Shown: positions 40,951-48,937, counted from the first letter of the stretch. The stretch is DNA of 64,000 nucleotides from Burkholderiales bacterium (GCA_019749945.1 JAIEPF010000011.1:34797-98796); one strand, 5' to 3'. The notes: generated by a model from the letters alone, not told the origin. Program-made: numbers and translations.

Positions 40951-41060
40951 CAGCCACAGAGATCACAGAGGACACAGAGGGCGTTCTGCGTTGTCGAATG
41001 CTTTGTGCTGTGATGTTGCCTGGGTTTTCTCTGTGATCTCTGTGCCCTATGTGGCTAAAA
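40951..41060. repeat. Mirrored 9 bp CACAGAGG array between sufB and sufC
   Basis: The left arm is CACAGAGAT, CACAGAGGA, CACAGAGGG (9 bp period, 40951-40983). The right arm, TTTTCTCTGTGATCTCTGTG and following (41026-41057), is complementary. About 43 bases of loop lie between. It has the same architecture as the octamer arrays but a different unit, nearly identical to 44451-44534. Confidence 0.85.
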
Positions 41061-41077
41061 GGTTTTAGGTTTTAAAC

Positions 41078-41860
41078 ATGATCAACGCAAACGCAAAAAC
41101 ATTGCTCGAAGTACGCAACCTCACCGCCACCGTGGCGGGTGTGGAAATATTGAAAGGCATCAACCTGACGGTGCGTGCCGGTGAAGTGCACGCCATCATG
41201 GGTCCCAACGGTTCCGGCAAAAGCACCTTCGCCAAGGTGCTCGCCGGCCATCCGGCGTATACGGTGAAAAGCGGTGAAGTACTGTTTGAGGGCAAGGACC
41301 TGTTTGCGCTGGCCTCCGACGAACGCGCCCGCGCCGGCATATTCCTCGGCTTTCAGTACCCGGTGGAAATCCCGGGCGTCACCAACAGCGCTTTCCTGCG
41401 CCTCGCCTACAACACGGTGCAAAGCGGTCGCGGCAAGGATGAACTAGATCCGCTGGAGTTCGACGATCTGGTGCGTGAAAAAATGAAGTTGCTGGAAATG
41501 AGTCCGGAGTTTTTGAGCCGCAGCGTCAATGACGGTTTTTCCGGCGGTGAGAAAAAGCGCAACGAGATCCTGCAGATGGCGCTGCTCGAGCCGAAACTGG
41601 CGCTGCTTGACGAGACCGACTCGGGGCTCGACATCGACGCCTTGCGTGTGGTCGCCGGCGGCGTCAACCAGCTGCTGACCGCCGACAACGCCTGCGTGCT
41701 GGTGACACATTACCAGCGCCTGCTCAATTACATTACGCCGGATTATGTACACGTGATGTCGGCCGGTCGCATCATCAAATCCGGAGACAAGGCGCTGGCG
41801 CTGGCGCTGGAAGAGCGCGGTTACGACTGGCTGCTGGATGCGAAAAAGGCTGCAGCGTGA
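41078..41860 (+). CDS. sufC: Fe-S assembly ATPase SufC
   Basis: SufC is an ABC-type ATPase that drives structural change in SufBCD. The 260-residue product has Walker [12 protein letters not shown], the Q-loop [13 protein letters not shown], signature SGGEKKR and Walker [15 protein letters not shown] (the SufC form with ETDSGLD), and the H-loop THYQRLL. The length is slightly above the usual 248. It follows a repeat array and ends with a GTGA overlap into sufD. Confidence 0.96.
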   Translation: MINANAKTLLEVRNLTATVAGVEILKGINLTVRAGEVHAIMGPNGSGKSTFAKVLAGHPAYTVKSGEVLFEGKDLFALASDERARAGIFLGFQYPVEIPGVTNSAFLRLAYNTVQSGRGKDELDPLEFDDLVREKMKLLEMSPEFLSRSVNDGFSGGEKKRNEILQMALLEPKLALLDETDSGLDIDALRVVAGGVNQLLTADNACVLVTHYQRLLNYITPDYVHVMSAGRIIKSGDKALALALEERGYDWLLDAKKAAA

Positions 41861-43179
41861 TCGTTAAAGCCGCATCTCATCCCGCTGCTCATCCCTACGT
41901 GGCTTCACTGCTCGCCGGCAGCACTGCTGTGGCGAAAAGCCCCGCAGCCTGGCTGGACGCGCGCCGCGCTGCGGCGCTGGAGCGCGCCAATGCGCTGGCG
42001 GTGCCGACCACGCGTGACGAGGAATGGCGTTTCACTGACCTGACGCCGCTGACCAAATTGCAATTCCAGCCGGTAAGCGCTGCGGGGAATGTGTCCGCGG
42101 CGGACATTGCCGCTTACGCCGTCACCGAGGCCGCAGTGCGACTGGTCTTCGTCGATGGCATTTATGCGCCGACGCTGTCGCGACGCGGGGCATTGCCCGC
42201 GGGCATTACTGTCGAACTGCTGGAAGTCGCAATAAAAAGCCACGGTGCGCTGATCGAGCCGCATCTGGCGCAGCTGGTGAACAACGACAAGGATCTGTTC
42301 GCGTCGCTGAACACGGCCTTCCTGCAGCACGGTGTATTCATTCATGCCGCAAAAAACGCAGCGCTGAAAGCGCCGATCCATCTGCTGTTCGTCGTGACCC
42401 GCAAGGGCGCCGCTGCTTATCCGCGCTGCCTGATCGTCACCGATACCGGCAGCGAGATCACGGTCATCGAGGATTATGTGGCGCTGGGCGGCGAAGCCTA
42501 TCTGACCAATGCCGTGACCGAAGTCGTGGTTGCGCCGAATGCCTCGGTGCGCCATATCAAGCTGCAGCGTGAAAGCGACCAGGCTTTCCATATCGGCACA
42601 TGCGCGGCGACGCTGGCGAAAGATGCGCGTTATCTGGCGCATGCCGTGACTTTCGGCGCGCGGCTGTCGCGCAACAATCTGACGGTGACCCAGCAGGGCG
42701 AGGGTGCGCATGCGCAGATCGACGGCATTGCGCTGATCGGCGGCCGCCAGCTGGCGGATACGCACACGCTGATGGATCACACTCAACCTAATGGCACCTG
42801 CGTGCAGTCGCACAAGACCATCGTCGGCGGCGCGGGGCATGCGGTGTTCAACGGCAAGGTGTTCGTGCGCCCAGGTGCGCAACTGACGGACTCCTCGCAG
42901 CAAAGCCGCAACCTGCTGCTGTCGGACAAGGCGCATGTCGATACCAAGCCGCAGCTGGAAATTTTTGCCGATGACGTCAAATGCGCACACGGTGCGACGG
43001 TCGGTCAGCTCGATGCCGAGCATCTGTTTTATCTGAAAAGCCGCGGCCTGCCGGAGGCGCAGGCGCGCAATCTGCTGACCTATGCCTTCGGCGCCGAGAT
43101 CATCGACCGCATTCCGGTGCCGTCGCTGGTGGCACAGTTGGAGAAGAGCGTCATGGCGCGCACTGAGGCTTCGGTATGA
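41857..43179 (+). CDS. sufD: Fe-S assembly protein SufD
   Basis: SufD pairs with SufB in the scaffold complex. The 440-residue product starts at GTG 41857, overlapping the sufC stop by 4 bases, which implies translational coupling. The central parallel beta-helix and the C-terminal SufBD core are recognisable: [23 protein letters not shown], of which [11 protein letters not shown] is the signature with the conserved His, then [13 protein letters not shown]. It ends in an ATGA overlap with sufS. Confidence 0.95.
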   Translation: MIVKAASHPAAHPYVASLLAGSTAVAKSPAAWLDARRAAALERANALAVPTTRDEEWRFTDLTPLTKLQFQPVSAAGNVSAADIAAYAVTEAAVRLVFVDGIYAPTLSRRGALPAGITVELLEVAIKSHGALIEPHLAQLVNNDKDLFASLNTAFLQHGVFIHAAKNAALKAPIHLLFVVTRKGAAAYPRCLIVTDTGSEITVIEDYVALGGEAYLTNAVTEVVVAPNASVRHIKLQRESDQAFHIGTCAATLAKDARYLAHAVTFGARLSRNNLTVTQQGEGAHAQIDGIALIGGRQLADTHTLMDHTQPNGTCVQSHKTIVGGAGHAVFNGKVFVRPGAQLTDSSQQSRNLLLSDKAHVDTKPQLEIFADDVKCAHGATVGQLDAEHLFYLKSRGLPEAQARNLLTYAFGAEIIDRIPVPSLVAQLEKSVMARTEASV

Positions 43180-44432
43180 GTAGCCACGGCAAACTGGCAA
43201 CTGCGCCAGCGGCGGCGCTCGACATTGAGCGTCTGCGCCGCGACTTTCCCATCCTCGATCTGAAGGTCAATGGTAAGCCATTGATTTTCCTGGATAATGC
43301 GGCATCGAGCCAGATGCCGCGCCAGGTCATGGAGCGCTGGATCAAATACCGTTCCGAGCAGCACGCCAACATCCATCGCGCGGTGCATTACCTGTCGGAG
43401 ACTGCGACTGCCGAGTATGAAAAGGCGCGGCTGAAGGTGCAGGCCTTCATCAATGCCGGTGAAGCGCGCGAATGCATATTCACCAGCGGCACCACCGACG
43501 GCATCAATCTGGTGGCGCATGGTTACGGCCGCAGGTTTTTTGCCGCCGGTGACGAAATCATCCTGACCACGCTGGAACACCATTCCAACATCGTGCCCTG
43601 GCAGATGGTTGCCGAAGAGAAAGGCGCGAAAATCCGCGTGGTGCCGGTCAATGACCGCGGCGAGCTGCTGGTCGATGAATATCGAAAATTGTTCAACGCG
43701 AAAACGAAGTTCGTCGCGATGACCCAGGTCTCGAACGCGCTGGGCACGATCACCCCGGTCAGGGAAATGATCGCCATCGCCCATGAACACGGCGTGCCGG
43801 TGCTGGTCGATGGCGCGCAGGCGGCGCCGCACCTGAAAGTCGATGTGCAGGATCTCGGCTGCGATTTTTATGTGTTCTCCAGCCACAAGCTCTGCGGACC
43901 GACCGGCGTTGGTGTCCTGTATGGCAAGGCGGCGCTGCTGGAGGAAATGCAGCCGTTCAAGGGTGGCGGCGACATGATTTTGTCGGTGACCTTTGAGAAG
44001 ACCACCTACGCGCCGATTCCTGCCAAGTTCGAGGCCGGCACGCCGCCCATTGGCGAGGCGATCACGCTGGGCGCCGCCATCGATTACCTGTCGGCCATCG
44101 GCATCGAGCGCATTGCCGCGCATGAAACCGATCTGCTCGACTACGCCACCGACCAGCTGAACCGCATGCCGGGCATACGCCTGATCGGCACCGCCGAGAA
44201 AAAAGCCGCGGTTTTGTCGTTCGCGGTGGAGGGCGTGCATCCGCATGACGTCGGTTCATTGCTCAATGACGATGGCGTGGCGATCCGCACGGGGCACCAT
44301 TGTGCGCAGCCGGTGATGCAGCGTTTCAAGGTGCCGGCGACCTGCCGTGCGTCCTTCGCTTTTTACAACACCATGGCCGAAGTCGATGCGCTGGCGGCGT
44401 CGATCGCCCGGGTGCAGAAACTGTTTGCATGA
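43176..44432 (+). CDS. sufS: Cysteine desulfurase SufS
   Basis: SufS is the class II cysteine desulfurase of the SUF system and hands persulfide sulfur to SufU or SufE. The 418-residue product has the N-terminal RRDFPILDLKVNGKPLIFLD pattern (of which FPIL and YLDN-like IFLDNAAS are landmarks). PLP Lys238 is in SSHKLCGPTG, and the active Cys376 is in RTGHHCAQPVM, the short class II loop. Its ATG overlaps the sufD stop (ATGA). It is followed by a repeat array and sufU. Confidence 0.95.
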   Translation: MSSHGKLATAPAAALDIERLRRDFPILDLKVNGKPLIFLDNAASSQMPRQVMERWIKYRSEQHANIHRAVHYLSETATAEYEKARLKVQAFINAGEARECIFTSGTTDGINLVAHGYGRRFFAAGDEIILTTLEHHSNIVPWQMVAEEKGAKIRVVPVNDRGELLVDEYRKLFNAKTKFVAMTQVSNALGTITPVREMIAIAHEHGVPVLVDGAQAAPHLKVDVQDLGCDFYVFSSHKLCGPTGVGVLYGKAALLEEMQPFKGGGDMILSVTFEKTTYAPIPAKFEAGTPPIGEAITLGAAIDYLSAIGIERIAAHETDLLDYATDQLNRMPGIRLIGTAEKKAAVLSFAVEGVHPHDVGSLLNDDGVAIRTGHHCAQPVMQRFKVPATCRASFAFYNTMAEVDALAASIARVQKLFA

Positions 44433-44450
44433 AAACCTTTAAAACCTTTA

Positions 44451-44534
44451 GCCACAGAGGTCACAGAGGACACAGAGGACACAGAGAACGGCAAACCCGG
44501 GTTTTCTCTGTGCTCTCTGTGACCTCTGTGGCTG
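44451..44534. repeat. Mirrored 9 bp CACAGAGG array between sufS and sufU
   Basis: Four CACAGAGG(N) units form the left arm. The outer 18 bases (44451-44468) are perfectly complementary to 44515-44532, with more pairing inward. It starts 19 bases after the sufS stop and ends about 20 bases before sufU. The unit is the same as at 40951-41060. Confidence 0.9.
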
Positions 44535-44552
44535 CTTTTAGTCTTTGATCTT

Positions 44553-44996
44553 ATGAACAGCCGCGAGCTTTATCAGGAGATGATCCTCGAGCACAACAAG
44601 AAACCCCGTAACTGGGGGCTGCTTGCCGATGCCACGCACAAGGCGGAAGGACTGAATCCGCTGTGCGGCGATCATCTGCATCTGTCGCTGCGTGTTGTCG
44701 GCGACACCGTCGAAGCCGTGGGTTTCGAGGGTGAGGCCTGCGCGATCTGCAAGGCCTCGGCGTCGATGATGACCGCGATCGTCAAAGGCAAGACCCGCGC
44801 CGATGCCGAGCAGATGGTGCAGGAGTTCCGCGACATGACCACCGGCAAGCTGGACCCGGCGGCGCCGCATCATCTCGGACGGCTGACGGTGTTTGCGGGG
44901 GTGCGCGACCTGCCGACGCGCGTCAAATGCGCGATCCTGCCCTGGCATACGCTGCACGCCGCTTTTGCAGGTGCTGACACGGCCTCCACCGAATAA
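44553..44996 (+). CDS. sufU: Fe-S assembly sulfurtransferase SufU
   Basis: SufU is a zinc protein that accepts sulfur from SufS. The 147-residue product shows the SufU pattern: LYQEMILEHNKKPRN, then the zinc ligands Cys38 and Asp40 (PLCGDHL), Cys63 (GEACAICKASASMM, with an additional Cys66), and Cys126 (RVKCAILPW). The 18-21 residue insertion that separates SufU from IscU is visible in the middle. SufU is best known from Gram-positive bacteria and is uncommon in betaproteobacteria, where SufE or IscU is expected. No Shine-Dalgarno is obvious before the ATG. Confidence 0.92.
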   Translation: MNSRELYQEMILEHNKKPRNWGLLADATHKAEGLNPLCGDHLHLSLRVVGDTVEAVGFEGEACAICKASASMMTAIVKGKTRADAEQMVQEFRDMTTGKLDPAAPHHLGRLTVFAGVRDLPTRVKCAILPWHTLHAAFAGADTASTE

Positions 44997-45029
44997 AAAT
45001 CACTTATGGGTTTTTTGCATTTCGCCAGC

Positions 45030-45072
45030 CTCTCCCTCACCCCCGACCCCTCCCCCGGCGGGGGAGGGGAGA
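45030..45072. repeat. CTC-type GC hairpin repeat
   Basis: CTCACCCCCGACCCCTCC leads into a 10 bp inverted repeat (45047-45056 with 45060-45069; CCCCTCCCCC and GGGGGAGGGG, loop GGC). It matches the element at 32961-33003 in sequence style and layout. It lies inside the Fe-S operon between sufU and nfu. Confidence 0.65.
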
Positions 45073-45124
45073 TATTTGCGCGCCTGCGCTCTGATGATCG
45101 CAGGCACGGATAAGCGTACCCAAT

Positions 45125-45691
45125 ATGCCTAAAATCGCCGAAATCGAACCAACCCCCAATCCGAACGCGATGAAATTCATCCTGCGCGAGCCGCTGACCT
45201 GGGGCATCACGCGTTCGTACGACAATCCGGAGCAGGCGATCGGTGATCCGCTGGCGATGAAGCTGTTCGACATCAAACATGTGACCAATGTGTTTTACGT
45301 CGACCACTGGATCACCGTGACCCAGGACGGCGGGGCGGACTGGCAGGAACTGATGCGTGACCTGGCGGTGCCGATCCGTGAAGCCCCGTCGGCCGACGCC
45401 AATTCCGACAAACTCGCGGAGCAATCGAGCGAGGCGATGGATCCGGCCAAACTCAGTCCGGAGGATCGCGAGCGGCTGGACAAAATCAACGCCATCCTCG
45501 ACGAACAGATCCGCCCTTATCTGCAGAATGACGGCGGTGATCTTTATGTGATGGGGCTCGAAGGCAACAAACTGACCGTCCATTACCAGGGCGCCTGCGG
45601 CAGCTGCCCGAGTTCGCTGTCGGGCACACTGGCCGGCATCGAAAACCTGGTGCGCCAGATCGAACCCGACATGGAAGTGGTCGCGGTCTAG
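45125..45691 (+). CDS. NFU-type Fe-S scaffold (Nfu N-terminal plus NifU C-terminal domain)
   Basis: A 188-residue two-domain Fe-S carrier. Residues about 7-93 form the Nfu N-terminal domain (EPTPNPNAMKFIL). Residues about 115-186 form the NifU-like C-terminal domain with the cluster motif CGSCPSS (Cys158, Cys161). This architecture resembles mitochondrial NFU1. It probably transfers clusters made by SufBCD to targets. It lies in the same operon, 17 bases before the Rieske ferredoxin gene. Confidence 0.9.
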   Translation: MPKIAEIEPTPNPNAMKFILREPLTWGITRSYDNPEQAIGDPLAMKLFDIKHVTNVFYVDHWITVTQDGGADWQELMRDLAVPIREAPSADANSDKLAEQSSEAMDPAKLSPEDRERLDKINAILDEQIRPYLQNDGGDLYVMGLEGNKLTVHYQGACGSCPSSLSGTLAGIENLVRQIEPDMEVVAV

Positions 45692-45708
45692 AAGGTGGTG
45701 AACTGAGC

Positions 45709-46029
45709 ATGGCGGACTGGTTCAAGGTCGCGGCGGTCGGCGAGATCGCGCCCGGCGCCTGCAAGGTCGCCGATGTCGACGGCACCGCGGTCGCGGTGTT
45801 CAATGTCGGCGGCGAATATTTTGCGATTGAGGATGTCTGCACCCACGACGGCGGCGAGCTGGCGAGCGGTGTCATCGAGGGTGACCAGGTCGTCTGTCCG
45901 CGCCACGGCGCGCGTTTCTGCATACGCACCGGCGATGCGCTGTCGGCGCCGGCGTACGAACCGACGGCCAAATTTCCGCTGCGCATCGAGAATGGTTTTA
46001 TCGAGGTCTGCGACGACCGCTGGGGATAG
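45709..46029 (+). CDS. Rieske-type [2Fe-2S] ferredoxin
   Basis: A 106-residue soluble Rieske ferredoxin of the dioxygenase-ferredoxin type, with cluster ligands Cys44-His46 (CTHDGG) and Cys63-His66 (CPRHGARF). It has no membrane anchor. It lies last in the isc/suf operon, preceded by a weak GGTGG site. It may supply electrons for cluster assembly or simply be a client. Similar proteins are often found next to suf genes; the role is not settled. Confidence 0.9.
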   Translation: MADWFKVAAVGEIAPGACKVADVDGTAVAVFNVGGEYFAIEDVCTHDGGELASGVIEGDQVVCPRHGARFCIRTGDALSAPAYEPTAKFPLRIENGFIEVCDDRWG

Positions 46030-46035
46030 AAAACA

Positions 46036-46062
46036 GTGCTGAGTGATGAATGATGAGTAATG
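46036..46062. repeat. Single-arm repeat after the Rieske gene
   Basis: GAGTGATGAATGATGAGTAA-type units of about 7 bp follow the Rieske stop codon. No matching right arm is seen before 46178. Compare the arms at 6131 and 47170. Confidence 0.5.
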
Positions 46063-46177
46063 AGCGGAAAAGCGCTGCCCCATCATGTCGAGTGCAGTTC
46101 TCAACCGTTGCCAAAGCTGCGGGTGGCGGTCACAATCCCCGGCAGGCACATCAGGCATTTCAACCGGGAGGAGACCC

Positions 46178-47173
46178 ATGATGAAATCCAGTTTTGTTCG
46201 CTTTGTTCTGGCGCGTTTTGGCGCTGCGATTCTGCTGGTGCTGCCGCTGGCGGCAGGCGCGCAGCAGTATCCGACTCGGCCGTTGCTGATCGTCGCGCCA
46301 TTCGGCCCGGGAGGTGATTCGGATATTGCCGCGCGCAACCTGGCCGCGGTATTGCCGAAATATCTCAAACAGAATGCGGTGGTGCTGAACAAGGTCGGGG
46401 CCAGCGGCGCCATCGGCTCCGAGTATGTCAAGAACGCCGCCCCCGATGGTTACACCCTGTTGCTGGCGCGCGTCGGTTCGCAGGCGACACTGCCGGCGCT
46501 GAAGCCCGACTTGAGCTACAAGTGGAATGATTTTTCCTTCCTCGGCATCCTTGAACTCAATCCCTATGTCTGCGCGGTGGTTGCGGATTCACCGTACAAG
46601 ACTTTTGCTGACCTGGTCGAAGCCATCCGCAGGAATCCGGGCAAGCTGAAATACAGCACCGCCGGCGTCGGCACCATCCACGAAATGGGGCCGCAGCTGC
46701 TGTTCGATGCGCAGAAACTGGGCAAGGACGCGGGCAACCAGATCCCGTACAAGAGCGGCGGCGAGGCCGCCACGGCGCTGCTCGGCCGCCATGTCGATTT
46801 CAGCTGCTCCAACATCGGCACCGTGCTCGGCTTCATCAAGAACAAACAGATGCGCGCGCTGGTGACGACGACACCGGAGCGTTTCAGGGAGATCCCGGAT
46901 GTGCCGACGGCGAAAGAGGCCGGTTATCCGGCGCTGGAGCGCATCATCGGCTGGAGCGCGCTGTACGGGCCGCCGAAAATGGACCCGAAGCTTGTTGCGA
47001 TCTGGGGTGATACGCTGCAGAAAGTCGGCAAGGATGCGCAGTGGATCAACGCCACCGAAAAAATCGGCTCGGTGCCGCATATCAAGACGCCGGAGGCCAC
47101 GGCGGCATATGTCAAGGAGCAGTATGAGACTTACTACAAGCTGGGCAAGTCGCTGAATATTGTGCTGCAGTGA
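46178..47173 (+). CDS. Bug-family tripartite tricarboxylate transporter receptor
   Basis: A 331-residue periplasmic receptor of the Bug family, starting at ATG 46178 with a strong GGGAGGAG site. The signal peptide ends in AAGAQ, then QYPTRPLLIVAPFGPGGDSD, ASGAIGSEYVKNAAPDGYTLL and the C-terminal DVPTAKEAGYP. Unlike the receptor at 29558 it has an extra Cys pair in the lobes (NPYVCAVV and HVDFSCSN). No membrane components are adjacent, so it is another orphan receptor. Ligands of the family are usually carboxylates. Confidence 0.9.
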   Translation: MMKSSFVRFVLARFGAAILLVLPLAAGAQQYPTRPLLIVAPFGPGGDSDIAARNLAAVLPKYLKQNAVVLNKVGASGAIGSEYVKNAAPDGYTLLLARVGSQATLPALKPDLSYKWNDFSFLGILELNPYVCAVVADSPYKTFADLVEAIRRNPGKLKYSTAGVGTIHEMGPQLLFDAQKLGKDAGNQIPYKSGGEAATALLGRHVDFSCSNIGTVLGFIKNKQMRALVTTTPERFREIPDVPTAKEAGYPALERIIGWSALYGPPKMDPKLVAIWGDTLQKVGKDAQWINATEKIGSVPHIKTPEATAAYVKEQYETYYKLGKSLNIVLQ

Positions 47174-47397
47174 TTGGTGACTGGTGATTGGTAATTGGGT
47201 GATTGGGTGATTGGGTGATTAGGTGATTAGGTGATGGGTAATGGGTGATGGGGTGAATTTGAACATTTCGATGTCAAAAGGGTATGTCATGCCACTGGCG
47301 CTGCGCCTCACGCAATTGTTTTTACCAATCACCAGTTACCAGTCACCAATTACCGTTTTGCTACCCATCACTCATTACCGTTTACCCATTACCGCCT
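47170..47397. repeat. Large mirrored 7-8 bp repeat array
   Basis: The left arm (about 47170-47256) has ten or more GTGATTGG/GTGATTAG/GTAATGGG units. The right arms (about 47325-47397) have CCAATCACCAGTTACC-type and CCCATCACTCATTACC-type units, complementary to the left. About 70 bases of unique sequence lie between. It fills the gap between the Bug receptor and the YdjM-like gene. It is the longest array here. Confidence 0.85.
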
Positions 47398-47404
47398 TGT
47401 AAAA

Positions 47405-48451
47405 ATGGACACCCTGACCCATGCGCTGTCCGGCGCGCTGCTGGCGCGTGCCACCACCGGCCTGGAAAAACCCGCATTGCCGGTTGGGCGCCGCATGGCG
47501 ATCGGCGCGCTGGTGGCGGCTTTTCCCGATCTCGACGTGGTGACATCGTGGATTTCGCCGCTGGCCTATCTCTACAACCACCGTGGGGTCACCCATTCGC
47601 TGGTCATGCTGCCGCTGTGGACCGTGCTGCTGGCGTGGATATTTGCGCTGATCTGGCGCGGCGGTCCCGGCTGGAAGACTTACGCGCCGGTGGTGGCGCT
47701 GTCGCTGGCGGCGCATATCGCCGGTGACTGGATCACCACTTTCGGCACCATGATTTTTGCGCCGCTGTCGGATTACCGCCACGGCATCGGCACCACCTTC
47801 ATCATCGATCTGTGGTTCTCCGGCATCATCATCGCCGGCCTGCTGCTGTCGCTGCTGTGGCGGCGGTCGCGCGTGCCGGCGGTGGCGGGGCTGGTTGTGC
47901 TGGCCGGTTACGTCGTGCTGCAATCCGTGCTGCTGCAACAGGCCGTGGAATTCGGCAGGGGTTATGCGCAGACGGCAGGCCTGACGCAGGCGCGGGTCAG
48001 CGCGTTGCCGCGGCCGGTGTCACCGTTCAACTGGATGGTTGTGATCGAGGATGACCAGGGGTATCGCTACAGCCAGATCAACCTGATCCGCAAGGAGGTG
48101 CTGCAGGCGGGTGACGATGCGGGCTTCATCCGCAAACTCGACGCGGTTTATCGACCGCTCGACCAGGCCGTCTGGGAGACGGACCTGCGTTACGGGCGCG
48201 GCTCGCAGGGCGCCGTGGTGCGCGCCGTGTTCGAGCATCCGCAGTTTGAATTCTTCCGCTGGTTCTCGGCATATCCGGCTTTGCACCGCATCGACAGTGA
48301 AGCTGCATCGCTGTGTATCTGGTTCAAGGATCTGCGCTTCCTGACGCCCGGCCGCGGCAGCTTGCCGTTCATTTACGGCATGTGCAGCGAAGGGGCGGGG
48401 CCGATGCGCGCCTACGGCCTCGACGGCGGCACGCGTTTCCCCGTCTACTGA
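47405..48451 (+). CDS. YdjM-like inner membrane metal-dependent hydrolase
   Basis: A 348-residue membrane protein of the YdjM/DUF457 family (annotated LexA-binding, inner membrane-bound putative hydrolase). Histidine/aspartate motifs are MDTLTHALSGALLAR, FPDLDVV, HRGVTHSL and HIAGDWI. The membrane helices are at about 57-80, 92-110, 133-149 and 156-176. The C-terminal 170 residues are a soluble extension. The catalytic-looking motifs are conserved, but the reaction is not known. Its start follows a large repeat array and has no clear Shine-Dalgarno. Confidence 0.85.
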   Translation: MDTLTHALSGALLARATTGLEKPALPVGRRMAIGALVAAFPDLDVVTSWISPLAYLYNHRGVTHSLVMLPLWTVLLAWIFALIWRGGPGWKTYAPVVALSLAAHIAGDWITTFGTMIFAPLSDYRHGIGTTFIIDLWFSGIIIAGLLLSLLWRRSRVPAVAGLVVLAGYVVLQSVLLQQAVEFGRGYAQTAGLTQARVSALPRPVSPFNWMVVIEDDQGYRYSQINLIRKEVLQAGDDAGFIRKLDAVYRPLDQAVWETDLRYGRGSQGAVVRAVFEHPQFEFFRWFSAYPALHRIDSEAASLCIWFKDLRFLTPGRGSLPFIYGMCSEGAGPMRAYGLDGGTRFPVY

Positions 48452-48554
48452 TCCTGCCCGCCCGCAGTGCATCGCGGCTGCGCATGCACCCGGGCGAGGC
48501 GCCGGCAGGGGGGCTGCGATCGCCGCATGGCCCGGCAGGGCTGCTTTCCGGGGC

Positions 48555-48570
48555 TGGCACTTAAATTGCT
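48555..48570 (+). promoter_or_regulatory. Sigma-54-type promoter
   Basis: TGGCAC-TTAAA-TTGCT matches the -24/-12 consensus (TGGCAC, 5-base spacing, TTGCW). The transcription start would be near 48581, giving a leader of about 70 bases before the small membrane protein gene. No enhancer-binding protein gene is adjacent. Confidence 0.65.
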
Positions 48571-48599
48571 AATGGTTACAGCCGTAATCCCTGAAGCTG

Positions 48600-48623
48600 C
48601 CTTCATGGGGAGGGGCATGAAGG
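48600..48623 (+). promoter_or_regulatory. Leader hairpin with GGA in the loop
   Basis: CCTTCATG (48600-48607) pairs perfectly with CATGAAGG (48616-48623) around the loop GGGAGGGG. A GGA in a hairpin loop just upstream of a start codon is the form of CsrA/RsmA target sites. It lies 28 bases before the preferred ATG at 48652. Confidence 0.4.
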
Positions 48624-48651
48624 TCTGATCCATTTTATGGAGATGCAGACC

Positions 48652-48879
48652 ATGATCAATGCCGGATTTGTCGACTTCCTGTTCACCGGGGCGGCGATTT
48701 TGCCCCAGATCCTGCTGTTCACCGGGTATATCGGCCCCGCCTTGCTGCTGTTCATTCCGCTGCTGATCGCCGCCTGTCTGGTCAGCATGTACCGGGAACA
48801 GACCACCGCGGCGGCGGAAAAGGCGGCTGCAGACGCAGCTGCAGAACAGGAGTTGCCGCTGGGCGCAGCCGGACGCTGA
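48652..48879 (+). CDS. Small two-helix membrane protein, unknown function
   Basis: A 75-residue protein from ATG 48652 (GGAG lies 9 bases upstream); ATGs at 48637 and 48643 are alternatives. It contains two hydrophobic segments (roughly residues 6-25 and 28-46, separated by TGYIGP) and a charged Ala-rich C-terminal helix (EKAAADAAAEQEL). I do not recognise a family. It is preceded by a sigma-54-like promoter and a leader hairpin, so it is probably a condition-specific small membrane protein. Coding evidence rests on codon use, the ribosome site and the upstream signals. Confidence 0.55.
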   Translation: MINAGFVDFLFTGAAILPQILLFTGYIGPALLLFIPLLIAACLVSMYREQTTAAAEKAAADAAAEQELPLGAAGR

Positions 48880-48890
48880 CGCGACACAGT

Positions 48891-48904
48891 TTGACGCAAG
48901 TCAA
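48891..48904. promoter_or_regulatory. FNR/CRP-family binding site
   Basis: TTGAC-GCAA-GTCAA is a perfect palindrome matching the FNR/Anr/Dnr form TTGAY-N4-RTCAA. It lies 33 bases before the start at 48938, so it should control the short secreted protein and the cytochrome c, possibly in response to oxygen or nitric oxide. Confidence 0.6.
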
Positions 48905-48937
48905 TCCGCAGCGGCGCCGTATTGGCAGACTGGCGCC

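Noticed and set aside
44297..44548. Small plus-strand frame over the end of sufS and the CACAGAGG array
   Set aside because: Its His/Arg/Gly run is just the repeat translated; no independent gene signal.
6131..47397. CRISPR array as explanation for the tandem repeats
   Set aside because: Units are 7-9 bp without spacers, arms are inverted, and no cas genes are present.
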